Assembly: GCA_034508935.3 (NCBI GenBank)
Contig: CM067448.1
Coordinates: 59,692,559 to 59,756,558 of the forward strand
Length of the DNA stretch: 64,000 bases
Source of the DNA: Berghia stephanieae
Lineage: Eukaryota; Mollusca; Gastropoda; Nudibranchia; Aeolidiidae
Reading direction: 5' to 3'
Under the pieces are notes generated by a model, which saw nothing but the letters and a program-made list of their open reading frames with translations, was not told the origin of the DNA and searched no databases. Numbering within the stretch: position 1 is the first letter of the stretch; each line of letters begins with the position of its first letter. The translations under genes and the position numbers were made by a program. Shown in pieces: positions 24,235 through 36,200 of this stretch.

Positions 24235-24565
24235 TTACCAATTGGATTCAATAGTCTGATGTCACGTCGCCCAGCAAAGGCGGCCATCGTGGTTCTAAAG
24301 AAAGAAAATCGGTACGTTTTATTCTTCATGCTGGCTAGAACTTTTCATATGTTTTGTGATCAGAATGTGTAAAAGTCAAAACATGATCAGATTTTTAATT
24401 TTTTTTCCCTCTGGATACGTTTTTATGCTCGTCGGAGAAATATTTCATAATGGCGTCCGCCATTGTTCCGATAGTTTAGACCCAGTTACTAAGTTACAAT
24501 GCGTCATTACGAGGGAAGTGACGTTAAGACTGTTGAAGCGTATTGTGATCCCAGTGCTAAACAAG
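24235..24565 (+). repeat. Dispersed repeat G, copy 1
   Basis: Matches the reverse complement of 41435-41755 over about 320 bp. Shared blocks include CTGGCTAGAACTTTTCATAT, GATCAGAATGTGTAAAAGTC and AATGGCGTCCGCCATTG. No clear terminal repeats. Confidence 0.85.
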
Positions 24566-24618
24566 GTTTTATAGCAACACAGAACATGTAAGACTCAGTC
24601 ACAGACTCAGTCACTCTG

Positions 24619-24623
<5 letters not shown>

Positions 24624-24674
<51 letters not shown>
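24624..24674. repeat. (AT)n microsatellite
   Basis: About 25 TA dinucleotides. Confidence 0.97.
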
Positions 24675-24677
<3 letters not shown>

Positions 24678-24932
24678 CATTCCTCCCGTCGTAGCCTACC
24701 GTGGACAGTGAAGACTATTTATGTATGAGATATTTTGGAAGACGTTAAGAAAGGCGTCCAGAGACCGTCACAAGTCAGCATCTATGGTCGATGTTCCATT
24801 TTAATATTAAAAAAACGAATAAAAGGGAATATCTAACTAGCATTGATAATTTTCCTTGTTAGGCCTAATGATAAAACTGAAATAAAGTTAATACATTCTC
24901 ATTTTTTTAAATATACATTGCTCCAATTGAAG

Positions 24933-25088
24933 AGCGCTCATCCTAGTGACGACATTTCCGCCGTAGAGTTGTATGAGGCAAATGGGCGTGTCAACGCAGG
25001 ATTTGAAGGCACTCCAACCAGAGCCACGCCCTCAAAACGACCTGCTATTGTCAACGTGGAGAATGAGGAAGAAAATCTTACTTACCAG
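24933..25088 (+). CDS. TRPC: TRPC exon: C-terminal tail before CIRB
   Basis: Exon of 156 nt, phase 0 at both ends, donor CAG|gtaaat. It encodes SAHPSDDISAVELYEANGRV then NAGFEGTPTRATPSKRPAIV and NVENEEENLTYQ. The ending LTYQ leads straight into QTMQRIV, matching the TRPC pattern YQxxMKRLIKRY. The acceptor (ccaattgaag) has a weak pyrimidine tract, so the start could lie a few codons away. Length in multiples of three means the exon could be skipped without a shift. Confidence 0.85.
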
Positions 25089-25148
25089 GTAAATCCTTTA
25101 ATAATATTCCGTTGAATTGAGTTGAGACGACATGTGATTTTTTGCAGG

Positions 25149-25350
25149 TGTACTTACTTACTTACTTAGACCGCCCCTTGGGGCGCCCAACATGAGCCAC
25201 AAGTCTTCGCCATTCTGTCCTGTCCTCCATAAGCGTACGCAGCTCCCGGGTGTTGTCCATTCCTGTGTCATCTAGCAGACAGTCAATGTAGGTTTTATTC
25301 TGCCTGCCTCTGCTTCTGGTTCGCTCAGGTGGTTCCCGTAGCAAAAGACT
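25149..25350 (-). mobile_element. 5'-truncated LINE 3' end with TAAG tail
   Basis: The minus strand encodes TYIDCLLDDTGMDNTRELRT then LMEDRTEWRRLVA, matching the common LINE ORF2 C-terminus (..TGL..EL..LMEDR..WR..). It is followed by a short tandem tail (TAAG)4 at the low-coordinate end. Tail type and truncation fit a dead-on-arrival insertion, exact clade uncertain. Confidence 0.7.
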
Positions 25351-25622
25351 GCTTGCAGGTCTAATACTCCAATTACTTCAGGCACTTTCGTTTTTTTTTT
25401 CCTTGAGCAAGATTATTAACACCCCAATTTTCTCACCTGGACAACATGGGTGATTCCTGTTGACATCAGACATCTTGTTTGATGAGTTATCTATATTCCT
25501 TCGTGGAATGCCTCGGCGACGATATCTTATGATGTCGTGGCGGAAAAGGCATAATATAGTACTCCAAATTGTTTTGGCCTCATTGTTGTAATTGAAGAAA
25601 GAAGTAGCAGTAGAAAAAGAAA

Positions 25623-25745
<123 letters not shown>

Positions 25746-25899
25746 AGCAGTTGGAGGTGATGGTGGTGGTGGAGGAGAAGGAGGAGAAACAAGATGAAGA
25801 GTGGAAAATTAAAAGATTGGTTTACAAACGTTAGATAATCTATGCCATTTGCATACTTATCAATCACATCTCTCCATTGTATTTTTTTTAATTTGCCAG

Positions 25900-25966
25900 C
25901 AAACCATGCAAAGAATTGTACAGCGCTACATCTTCGACATTCAACGAGAAGCGGAAGTTACCGAGG
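25900..25966 (+). CDS. TRPC: TRPC exon: CIRB (calmodulin/IP3R-binding) helix
   Basis: Exon of 67 nt, acceptor ttaatttgccag and donor GAGG|gtatgg, phase 0 in and phase 1 out. It encodes QTMQRIVQRYIFDIQREAEV then TE. This is the CIRB site, where TRPC3-type channels have QxIMKRLIKRYVLKAQ: a basic amphipathic helix known in the family to bind Ca-calmodulin and the IP3 receptor. Arg and Gln replace several Lys. The spare G joins the next exon to give Asp across a 7.7-kb intron. Confidence 0.9.
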
Positions 25967-26348
25967 GTATGGCGTACCTTTACAACTTCTCTCTTTATAT
26001 CTTTTTAATATATCTTTGTTCTCAATTCCAAATTTATCATCCTCTCATCAATATTGTCAATGGTAATGCGTCTCGTATCGAGTTGCTCAAATAATAAATT
26101 CATTTTATGTGTCTCCAAAAAAAAATTAAAAAAATAATGTGTCAAATTAGATACTCGTGTCTGCTTTTCGCAAAACGATACACTTGTTAGCTTGACTCTT
26201 TCTCTGCGACTTAGCAGAGATGATGCAGTAGAGTTGTTACTCTCGTTTGTGAATGTGACCACAGTTAAGGATAATAATTGAACGTTTAAGGATAGTTTTA
26301 ATATTCGTCCTCTTTACGGATTTGCTCACCTAAAAGAAAAGTTAGATA

Positions 26349-26590
26349 TAGGTGACCCTTCGCCTCAAAACGGTATTAAGTCGGGTTGGTTAAGATGTTG
26401 AAAATTGAATTTATAGCCAGAAATATCAGACGTGTGTTGAGTTTATATGATTTATTGAGGAGAATGACAACCATATTTTAAGGTGCTAATGCCAACAATT
26501 TATATTTTTGACCAGTTTAACATTTACTTCGGCTTTTAAGCATCTGGTTCGTTCCGACATAATACCGTTTTGAGACGATGGGTCACATAT
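26349..26590. mobile_element. Family A MITE
   Basis: GTGACCCTTCGCCTCAAAAC at the left and GTTTTGAGACGATGGGTCAC at the right. The interior is nearly the same as 62055-62296, so this subfamily is relatively young. Confidence 0.93.
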
Positions 26591-27073
26591 TGAGACAGGA
26601 ACCTTTTATCATGCCGTCATTTATTTTTTTGTTAGTTTGTTATTTTACTGTTAGACAAAATAAAATTCTATACGAGACGTGTTATTTTGATTTTAGTTTT
26701 AGTTTTTAAGCATACAAGTGTGTAGTGAGTTTATTTGTGCAGCCTTGTTTTCTGTTGTATAGTTGAGAAAGCTATGCAGATGTGCCTGTAAACCTGCTTG
26801 TAGTTAAGACCATCTTACCATAGAAACGAAGAGAATTACAATCATAATAGTTTGTAATTATTGGGGAATCATTAATTTATTGAGTCTTACAGTCAAAGGG
26901 AGCAAATTACAATAATAATAGTTAAAGTAATTATGAGGAATCATTTAGGTATTCAGAACACAACGTATTACAGGTTACAAACTATTTACAAGTTTACAAT
27001 GTAATCACCTATAAACTGTGGAGTAATATTCCATCATATTGGAGGTTTCCACTGTAGCTTCACAACATCCACA

Positions 27074-27195
27074 AGAAGAAGAAGAAGAAGAAGAAGAAGA
27101 AGAAGAGGAGGAGGAGGAGGAGGAGGAGGAGGAGAGGAGAAGAAGAAGAAGAAGAAGAAGAAGAAGAAGAAGAAGAAGAAGAGAAGAAGAAGAGA
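27074..27195. repeat. (GAA)n/(GGA)n purine tract
   Basis: Pure purine strand with GAA, GGA and GAA segments; prone to triplex formation. Confidence 0.97.
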
Positions 27196-28205
27196 GAAGG
27201 AGAACCATAATTTATTTCTTGGTGATATGGTTGCTTTAGCCACCATCATGGTTCATTGGTCATTTAACAGTTTCAACCACAGTGCTCCACGCCCAGCTCA
27301 TCATCCATCACCGATACAATTTATAGCATTACACAAGTAGTGTTTTCCAACCACTTACATTCCACAATCTAGAGTTTAATCTTTTATTCTTTTTACTCCT
27401 TAAATTTTCCAGTATCTTTATGAACAAATATTTGTTGTTGTTGTTGTTTGTTTTGTTTGTTTTTCTTTTGTTTTGATTTTTGTTCGATTGTTTTTTGAGT
27501 TGTTGATTTTTTGTTGTTGTTTTCTTTTTTTTTATTTGTCTGTTTTGTTTGTTTTGTTTTGTTTTGTTTGGGTTTTTTTTTTTTTTTTTTTTTGTTATTT
27601 GTTTTTTTAATGTCTGCTTCTTGTGTATTTTTTGTTTTTGGTTTAACTTTTTGTTTTTGTTTGTTTTTTGACATGTTAGATTCCAATCTTCTTGTTTATG
27701 GTTCGAGTTTATTCTTAATTCTGTCATCAACTTTTCTTTAAAATCAAACGCAGTAGCCTGACCTCTTGGGTTTATATTTAAAGTTCCAATAATATAATAT
27801 ATCAAACTCGTGGTTGGAGAATACTATTGTATGCACTTTTTGAAAGTAAATATCTTTTCCCCATCCACATTATATATGTTTTTCCCTTCACTCCCCACAC
27901 CCCACACCCCACAACCCGCAACCCTCCCCCCACACAATTCAACACCTCCCTAAACCCCAGATGGAATTGGTGGTTAGTTTTTATATGTTTTCGATATTTG
28001 TATAAAATATCACGATCACCATTTCAGAATAACATATCTCAGTGTTGACACTCTTTTAAAAACGTGCACATAATTTCATGATTTGGCGGCTTCAACACAC
28101 CCCACGCTGGTTAGGTCACTTTTACTAATGATCACCCTCCTGCCTTGGAAATGAATAGCTGAATTACCTTGCATATCTTTCTATCAGATGAACACGAAGT
28201 GGCCG

Positions 28206-28206
28206 C

Positions 28207-28259
<53 letters not shown>

Positions 28260-28262
28260 TAT

Positions 28263-28330
<68 letters not shown>

Positions 28331-28359
28331 ATAGTAGTGGTAGTAGTAGTAGTAGTAGT

Positions 28360-28404
<45 letters not shown>

Positions 28405-28421
28405 TAGTAGTAGTAGTAGTG

Positions 28422-28499
<78 letters not shown>

Positions 28500-28506
28500 T
28501 AGTAGT

Positions 28507-28556
<50 letters not shown>

Positions 28557-28605
28557 ATAGTAGTAGTAGTAGTAAGTAGTAGTAGTAGTAGTAGTAGTTT
28601 AATTG
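28206..28605. repeat. (TTA)n then (AGT)n array
   Basis: About 55 bp of TTA followed by about 335 bp of AGT with GGT and AAT variants. Confidence 0.97.
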
Positions 28606-28877
28606 TTATTAGTATTATTAGCAGTACTACTAGGATCTATTGTTTAGTAAATGGTTAGTTGGTGATTTAACTTTTTTGTTGATTTTGAACCTGTTTTCAT
28701 TTTTATTTGTTCCATTCTTTAATTTATTCACATTTTTAAAAGTTTTATTTTGATTAATGTTGATAATATCAGCATAAAGTGATTGATTATAGTTCAACTG
28801 AAACCCTCAAACCTAATTCAAAATTCTGTGAAAAGAGACAACCTATTATTCTATTTTTTAAAATCCGCTTTTGTAAT

Positions 28878-29143
28878 TTAACCCTCTCCTTACCAACTAC
28901 AGGAAAATCGTCACATTTGTTACGATACAATGAACATGTTTCTTAATCAGATTTGTTTTGTACATTACAACATTTTATGAAAAGTCTTTGTTTATAAAGC
29001 TTGTTATGCTGCACAAAAATATGCATATCTAGTAGATATGTACATATTTCTAATGAATTTAAGTGTAAAAAGGCGAGTTCTGTGTTGGGTAGGTATAATA
29101 TTTTTGGAAAAATCATGAATATGGTAGGTAAGGAGAGAGTTAA
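28878..29143. mobile_element. Family D piggyBac-like MITE
   Basis: TTAACCCTCTCCTTACCAAC at the left and GGTAGGTAAGGAGAGAGTTAA at the right with TTAA duplications. Contains GTCACATTTGTTACGATACA. Confidence 0.9.
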
Positions 29144-29180
29144 AAATATAGAATCAGTAATGTTACACAAAATATGGCAC

Positions 29181-29440
29181 TTAGCCCTCTCCTTACCACC
29201 TACTGGAAAATCGTCACGTTTGTTACGATGCAACCGTCGCTTTTCTCGTCCAGATTTCATTTCTTTTTTCTATAGCTATAAAAACTTGACATTCTGTAAT
29301 AGAGCCCATATTGGCGAACAATATTATGTATAGAATGTGCTTGTTGCTTTTCTGTTTGAGTAAGAAATGTCTGGTTTTTGTTTGGGTGGGTGTGAAGTTT
29401 TGGGGAAAATTATGAAAATGACTGGTAAGGAGAGGGTTAA
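29181..29440. mobile_element. Family D piggyBac-like MITE
   Basis: TTAGCCCTCTCCTTACCACC at the left and CTGGTAAGGAGAGGGTTAA at the right. Same orientation as, and only 38 bp after, the previous copy. Confidence 0.9.
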
Positions 29441-30121
29441 CGGCGAAATTTGGTGGGATTTTTTTCTTCTGCGTGATTTTAGAATTGAATTCAATGAAAA
29501 AGAAAGCAATTAGGTTATCAAGACATTGCCATCTGGTCAGTCATTTTGATCCAACTTTTCACTGCCCATCTTACACATAGTATCCATTATAATAATATGG
29601 AACACATTATTACTGGTAAATATTGATATTTTCTACACGTCAGCTTTTTATGTATCTAATGATAAATTTGGAATACTCTAAAATTTGATGACTTAAACTT
29701 GATACACTGTGCTTTTTATTTTACATTCTTGTGCTTAAAATATTTAAAAGAGATTTGTTTATGAATATTGCATAAAAATATCTATTTCTTAACCTGGAAT
29801 ATTTAATGATGCTTTTGTTTTTACTACATCGCTTTCTTTCAATGATTTCATTAAATAACGTATCGATCACTGTCAAATCTGTCTTATTTTCTTGTGATAA
29901 AAATCATCAAATAATCAATGCTCTTTTTTTTTCTTATTCTTTGAGGAAAAATAACAGCTAAATAAATACAAAACCATAGTTGTTTGGTTCGTTTATTTTT
30001 TGCTTTCTTTTGTTTTTGTTTTTGTTTTTGTTTTTTGTTTTGTTTTGTTGTTTTTTTTTTGGGGGGGGGAGGGGGAGGGGGGTTCTTGTTTGTTTTTATT
30101 CCTAGGTTGGGGTGAGGGGAA

Positions 30122-30133
30122 AGAGAGAGAGAG

Positions 30134-30222
<89 letters not shown>
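30122..30222. repeat. (GA)n with (GATA)n core
   Basis: AGAGAG, then GATA repeats, then a long GA run. A G-run of nine or more lies just before it at about 30061. Confidence 0.97.
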
Positions 30223-30224
<2 letters not shown>

Positions 30225-31434
30225 ATTTTGGTAGAATTTAAGAAACATGAATGCACAATTGAGGTCAGAGACACATTGAAAGCAATGTTAAGTAATGGTA
30301 AAAATAGTTACGGTACTTTTTTGAAACTCGCAATCTTTCAGCTATTAGTTCAGCCTGTTGCTAATTTTATTAAAAGACTTTATTTCTACTTTTAAGATTT
30401 ATTTTATTTACTTATGTCATAAATCTGTATCGTGTTTATATTTCATTTATTTATCAAATTATTTATCACTAGTTTTGTGTTTATTTATTTATTTATCTAT
30501 TTTAGTTGGATAAAGCCCCTCTGGAATTTCCACGTGACAACATAGAACTACATATAAGCCATCTATCTATGAATTAAAAGTGTTTTCTCATTTAAATTTC
30601 TCTTTCTCATGATACTATTCATGTGGCAATTGCATATTTTCAGTAACATTGATGAATTCTTCTTAGAATCTAATCTTAAACCTTCCATGAAAATATCTGT
30701 TCCTTTGCCTTAATTTTCTTCAATCTTTTCATTGCCCATCAAAATTCGTTTTTTCTGTATGACGTAAACTATCGACCGCACATAAAGTCATAATCGAAAA
30801 AAAAAAATTCAAGTAAAATCACAAAGCTTTGTTTTTTTTCATTTCTGAATAAATCTGTTTACGAAAAAAAAACCCCAATAATTTTGCCACACTATCCATT
30901 TCTTTATATTATGTTGTTTTTAAAATATTTATTTCATTTTCTTTAATATTCTATACTTTAAATAATTCCATCATTTACCATGGCTAATATTGAACGTTGG
31001 CGTATTGTATAATTCTGAGAGATTTAAACTGATTCATTAGAATTGGATTTATATGTTCGGTTTTGTTTGTTTTTTGTTTGTTTGTTTGTTTGTTTTTTTT
31101 TTGTTTTTTGTTTTTTTTTTTTTTTTGTTTTTTGTTTGTTTGTTTTGTTTTTTTTTTTGTTATTTTTCCTCTCTTGTTTCATTTCTTTTCTTTGAGCTAT
31201 TAATATTTCAGTTGTTGATTTCAAAATATTATAGCCTTTAGTTAAAGATCAGTTTGAAATTTTGTTGAAAAAAATGGTGGAAACTATTTGTTTTGTTTTT
31301 CGATGCTTTTTTTCTTTTTTCTTTTATATTCCATTTTATTTCTTTTCTCTTTTTGTGGTTCTGATTGAGTTTAAAATTCTAACAGTCCTATTTGGATTGC
31401 GTAGGTTTTTATTTTCTTTGTTGGTTTTACTAAC

Positions 31435-31752
31435 GTGTTTTTTCTTTCATTGGGCAATAACGTGTTTCTCTTTCATTGGGCAATAACGTGTTTCTCTTTC
31501 ATTGGGCAATAACGTGTTTCTCTTTCATTGGGCAATAACGTGTTTCTCTTTCATTGGGCAATAACGTGTTTCTCTTTCATTGGGCAATAACGTGTTTCTC
31601 TTTCATTGGACAATAGCGTGTTTCTCTTTCATTAGGCAATAACGTGTTTCTCTTTCATTGGGCAATAACGTGTTTCTCTTTCATTGGACAATAACGTGTT
31701 TCTCTTTCATTGGGCAATAACTTGTTTCTCTTTCATTGGGCAATAACGTGTG
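31435..31752. repeat. 26-bp minisatellite, about 12 units
   Basis: Unit CGTGTTTCTCTTTCATTGGG then CAATAA, repeated about 12 times with only a handful of substitutions (ATTGGACAATAGC, ATTAGGC, AACTTG). High identity indicates recent expansion. Each unit holds an inverted CCAAT. Confidence 0.97.
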
Positions 31753-32022
31753 TATTTCTGTCTCTTATGTAAGCAATAATAGCATACACTATTTTTATTT
31801 ACATGTAAATATGTTAATATTATTCAGCTGTATAAAAATCTCCAAATTGGTTTTGCTGAAAATATTTATTTAACTATCTCTTTACGGACTATTATCAGGA
31901 TTTTTCCCGAATTGTCATACTTACTGTTCATAAAAATTGATCTTTTAAACTAAAACTCAAAAGCAATGAGCTATACATGCTATGCATAATGTTGTGTAAC
32001 AAAGAAGCTTTACAAAACAACA

Positions 32023-32242
32023 TTAACTCACTCAACCCTAAAACCGATTATATCCGTAGTTTACCCGGGTTACGTTTACCCCATGCCTATTTATTACATT
32101 TTTCTGAGACAATTTATAGGCGTAATATCAAAGCTAATGTATGTTTTTCCGTGTTAATGATAGTTGAATGTACATGCTCATTCTTAATATATTTATTCCA
32201 ATTTTGAAAAGTAGAAAAAATCTCTAGGATTGAATGAGTTAA
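32023..32242. mobile_element. Family E MITE flanked by TTAA
   Basis: TTAACTCACTCAACCCTAAA at the left and CTAGGATTGAATGAGTTAA at the right. Same interior as 15038-15275, same orientation. Confidence 0.88.
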
Positions 32243-32306
32243 GTTCTTATAATTATAACAAAGGTTTATTCTTCAAAGTTTGTGATGTACGTAACAAACC
32301 TCAATA

Positions 32307-32560
32307 TAGGGAATGATATTAGCGAAAGAGTAGCGTCCCTTGATTGGACGTCACCCATAGTCTGTGACGTCACCGGCGGAAACGTTATTAGAGAGAGAAC
32401 GTCATGTTAGTTGTGCGCATGCGTCTCTCGTCCTCTGCGCATGCGTCTCTCGTCCTCGCTGCGAGGACGAGAGACGCATGCGCACAACCAACATGACGTC
32501 ACAGACTATGGGTGCCGTCCAATCAAGGGACGCTTCTCTTCCGCTAATCTCATTCCCTAT
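32307..32560. mobile_element. Foldback MITE, family B (complete)
   Basis: AGGGAATGATATTAGCGAAA at the left and CGCTAATCTCATTCCCTA at the right. The centre is expanded by a duplicated TGCGCATGCGTCTCTCGTCC, giving three NRF1-like sites. The right arm has lost its GCCGGTG block. Confidence 0.9.
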
Positions 32561-32589
32561 TTTTTAAAAACCGGTTCATTGTTTCGTAA

Positions 32590-32632
32590 TGAATGTGATG
32601 AATTTCCTTCAGTTGGTAAGGAGAGGGTTAAG
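32590..32632. mobile_element. Family D right-end fragment
   Basis: AGTTGGTAAGGAGAGGGTTAA ends a fragment lacking the left half, directly after a family B MITE that may have replaced it. Confidence 0.55.
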
Positions 32633-32686
32633 GTTAGAATAAACTTGTTTGGAAATTGAATCTAATGATCAAATAAGATTGTAACT

Positions 32687-32689
<3 letters not shown>

Positions 32690-32734
<45 letters not shown>

Positions 32735-32752
32735 GAGGGGGGGGGGGGGGGA
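32690..32752. repeat. (GA)n plus G-run
   Basis: GA dinucleotides merging into a run of about 14 G. Confidence 0.95.
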
Positions 32753-32989
32753 GGGAAGTGATCATTAGAATAAAATCAAAATGGCTGAGCAGAGGCAATG
32801 AAAAAGGTTTAGGGGACTTTCAATGCTTTTAATTAATTGTCTGACAATTCTATTGATGGTACCCAGTGTTTTTGCTTCGCTCAGAGTAAAGTTTTTGTTG
32901 TGTACCTACTTGGGTTTTTATTCGAAAAACGCCTTATCTTTACAATGATAAATCTTTGTATCTCTCTAACGCAGAATAAACTTAAATGT

Positions 32990-33260
32990 TTTCCCCGTTT
33001 TTTATATTTTGGGGGGTTTTTTTTGTTTGTTTGTTTTTTTTTGTTTTGTTTTGTTTTTTTTTTTTTTGTTTTTTTTGTTTTTTTTGTTTTTGTTTTTGTT
33101 TTTTTGTTGTTTTTTTTTTTTTTGGGGGGGGGGGGAATGTTTTCCCCGTTTTTTATATTTTGGGGGTTTTTTGTTTGTTTGTTTGTTTGTTTTCTTTTTT
33201 TTTTTGTTTTTTTTGGGGGGGGGGTTGTTTCTTTTTTGTTTGTTTGTTTGTTTGTTTATG
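32990..33260. repeat. Duplicated T-run/G-run tract
   Basis: GTTTTCCCCGTTTTTTATAT then TTTGGGGG occurs twice (about 32987 and 33139), each followed by GTTTG/T-runs and then ten or more G. Confidence 0.9.
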
Positions 33261-33709
33261 TCGTTTTGTTCTTGTTGTTGGAGTTTTGTTTTGTTTTATA
33301 TGATATATATTAATTCTTTTTTGTCGTTTTTTATTCTGTTTTTTATTTGTTGTTGTTGTTGTTTGTTTTGGGTCTTTTTAATATTCTAAATCTAAAGATT
33401 GAATATCAGGAAAAGTGTCCGTTACATTAATGGAAAGTATTTAATCCACATTTGATTTTGTCTTGTTTTGTTAAATCTATTGTTATCATATCTTTGTTTT
33501 CTCCCCCAATAGTTTCTATTTTTGTATTGTGTTCTTCGAGTTCAATAATTTGTAAACATGTTTTGATAAGCACACATAGATTGGAGTCCTAGCTAGCTAG
33601 GTTCAACGCGGGTGCGTGGTGATAATTTGTTAAGGCTTTGGTTTAATTAATCAATCAGTTTCCAAAAAGAGGGTCAAATCCTAATTCTTTTTCATCTTTC
33701 TCACCCTAG

Positions 33710-33837
33710 ATGACTTTGAGGAAATAAAACAAGACATATCCAGCTTCCGGTATGACCTCATGAACACGATGACGACTAAGCAAGCCGTTGAAGAAGACTT
33801 AAAAGCCAATATGGCAACTGTTATGGAACAGTTACAG
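33710..33837 (+). CDS. TRPC: TRPC exon: C-terminal coiled coil
   Basis: Exon of 128 nt, acceptor ctttctcaccctag and donor CAG|gtacag, phase 1 in and phase 0 out. It encodes DDFEEIKQDISSFRYDLMNT then MTTKQAVEEDLKANMATVME and QLQ. EIKQDISSxRYxL is the signature C-terminal segment of TRPC3/6/7 and insect TRP channels, the coiled coil that holds the tetramer tail together. This gives strong independent support for the subfamily. Confidence 0.96.
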
Positions 33838-33927
33838 GTACAGTATTCATGTTCATTCTTGATGCTTAAGAATACTTTTGGGAATTTTAGAGAAAAAAAA
33901 TAATTTTTAATTTAGAAAAAAGTAAGC

Positions 33928-34195
33928 TTTTATATTGCGCAATATCCACTAAACATGCTCAAAGCGCTTTACAAGGGGTCCCTGTCCAATAGGGACACAT
34001 AACATGTAGGACGAGATATGATGCCTGTTAGGCGATATTACATTTTTTTCGGACAGATACAACGTTGTTAACGGACATGTACTCATTTTACAACTGAGTA
34101 GGGTGAGAGAGCGTGGGTGTAGAGTCTTTTCCAAAGATTCAACTATGCGCTGAGCGAGGCTGGAACCCAGGATCTTCCGATCCGAAAGAGAGATA
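33928..34195 (-). mobile_element. tRNA-derived SINE, family 1 (head damaged)
   Basis: Same body as 7491-7790 (GCGCTTTGAGCATGTTTAGT on the minus strand). The tRNA-like head is interrupted after TCTTTCGGATCGGAAG, where a family 2 SINE begins. Confidence 0.85.
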
Positions 34196-34237
34196 GCGCA
34201 CAATAGAGAATTGAGATTAGAATGTAATAGTAGTTCT

Positions 34238-34500
34238 TCAGAACCATTGGGCCCATGGAGCCGGAGTTTATCCCGGTTTTTATTGCGTGAAACGGACAAT
34301 AAGCAAGCAATTGCTATCCTTTGGATATGACGCTAGTCTATCGCAAGGTACTTTCAGTCAAATATAACAGACTCAGCCACCCGTTCATTGCTGGGTGGAC
34401 AGTGAGGTCAGAAAAAATGACTGCACCCTGGATCGATCTTGGTCCCTTTGCGTGTGAAGCGAGTGCCCTATCAACTGAGCAGCTACAGGGCCCCCAAGTA
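34238..34500 (-). mobile_element. tRNA-derived SINE, family 2
   Basis: The minus-strand head reads GGCCCTGTAGCTGCTCAGTT then GATAGGGCACTCGC, like a tRNA with GTAGCTCAGTTGG. The body ends in GAGCCGG-type sequence (CCGGCTCCATGGGCCC). Same family as 55432-55680. Confidence 0.8.
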
Positions 34501-34579
34501 GAAAGTAGAATGTTGAATTTCTTTTCTGAGTCAACTTGGTTAGTTCTGATAACCTCAGAAGTTTGTACATGTGTATCTA

Positions 34580-34815
34580 TAGGGAATGAGATTAGCGGAA
34601 GAGTAGCGTCCCTTGATTGGACGTCACCTTACAGAGAGAAGGTCAATTTGGTTTTGAAGTGTCTCAAGCCGCTTTCACCGGAAGCGAGGACGAGAGACGC
34701 ATGCGCACAACCAACATGACGTTCTCTCTCTAATAACTTTTCCGCCGGTGACGTTACAGACAATGGGTGACGTCCAATCAAGGGACGCTACTCTTCCGCT
34801 AATCTCATTCCCTAT
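34580..34815. mobile_element. Foldback MITE, family B (complete)
   Basis: AGGGAATGAGATTAGCGGAA at the left and CCGCTAATCTCATTCCCTA at the right. The left arm is shortened and diverged after GGACGTCACC; the right arm is intact with CRE-type TGACGTTACA. Confidence 0.9.
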
Positions 34816-35040
34816 AGTAATACCTAGTTTATAAGTATTTGATTATAGTAATTACAGTTGAGAAATCTGATCCAGCCGAAGCAATTACTATTCTGGGTAT
34901 GCAAAAAGCATTTTTATTTTTATTTGATTTTCTTAGTTATCATTATTTCTCATGATTGTACTTCTCTATATTTGTTTCTCGTTCTAATGTGTCGCTGTAT
35001 ACAATTTAATATTTTCTGTAAAATTATTTAAGTTAATTCT

Positions 35041-36086
35041 GGGCCCGTTTTCATGAAACAGGCTAGATTTAGTTATAATTTAGTAGCTAGTCTTCTGCCT
35101 AAAAGGAGCAAGTGACTAAAAAAATCGGATTTCATGAACGCTTTTTAGTCTCGGACTAGCTAGTCTCTTGCCTAGAAGTGGGCGTTGTACGGAGGGTGAC
35201 TAATTCGGCTGTTCTGAGCTGGTAACATCCCGCGCTCTAGTACATGATGGCAGGTTAGATACCCGCCTTCATATTGTCAACGCAAAAGATTTCCAAAGAG
35301 GAAATTAGCAACACATGCGGTATAAATAATATTTCGTTCTTTCTATATCTTAACTCACTTTTGTCATGATGAATCAAATCATGTGCTATTGACTGAGGAC
35401 TGTTATAGACAACAATGATGTCCATAGTCAACTGTCAATTCCATATTTAGGCCAATGAAAGTTTCATTGAGAACTAAAAGGAATTGAACAAACAAACAAA
35501 AACAAACAAACAAAAGAGCAAGTGTGTTCTGATTAATCACATTATTTCAGTCAGTTACAATGCCAGCAGAATAACATTAGTCTCCACTATACTTTCTAAT
35601 CAGTTTTTTGGGGTTTGTTCTTTGACGCAAACGCTTCGATTTCGGAGTTTCGTTCACTCGCAGCTCGCGAGCCAGTAGATTCAAAGTTGTTGTGTTTTTT
35701 AGATTTTACTCATAAAATTGTGTACTTTCAACGATCTGCACTTATCTTATAGTTTTTTAAGCCAGTGTCAATGGCAACAGGACACTTTTTGCCTCCGTCT
35801 TTCGTAACCGACGTATTTTCTTTCCAAATCGAATCTCACTCAATCTAAAAATAGCTGCTGTCTTGTTGACCGTATGACGTTTTCTTGTTACTAGTCTCAG
35901 AATAAAGCATGAAGTCTTGCCTCAACAAATTACTAAAACTTGGCCAAACTTAGCCCGAAGGTGCCGTGATTTTAGTATCGGACTTGCTTAGTCAGCTCAC
36001 ATAAAATCCGATTTTTTCAAGTCCTTGACTAAAGTCACAGATAGTCAAAGACTAAGCACTAGTCTGCGTTCATGAAAACGACCCCT
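35041..36086. mobile_element. 1.05-kb non-autonomous DNA transposon
   Basis: GGGCCCGTTTTCATGAAACA at the left and CGTTCATGAAAACGACCCC at the right. Inverted homology extends about 130 bp inward (AAAAATCGGATTTCATGAAC against ACATAAAATCCGATTTTTTC) and is studded with AGACTAG/CTAGTC motifs. No transposase ORF. The interior is single-copy in this window. Confidence 0.75.
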
Positions 36087-36200
36087 AGTTGTTTTATTAG
36101 ATTTTTTTATATTTTTTTTTGGTTTTGTTTGTTTTTTGTTTTTGTTTTTGTTTTTGGTTGTTTTAGTGAAATTTGAACATCCATTTTGTTTGTTGGTCAG

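Noticed and set aside
31435-31752. Regular short repeats that could resemble a CRISPR array
   Set aside because: The units are contiguous with no unique spacers, and the DNA is eukaryotic; it is a minisatellite.
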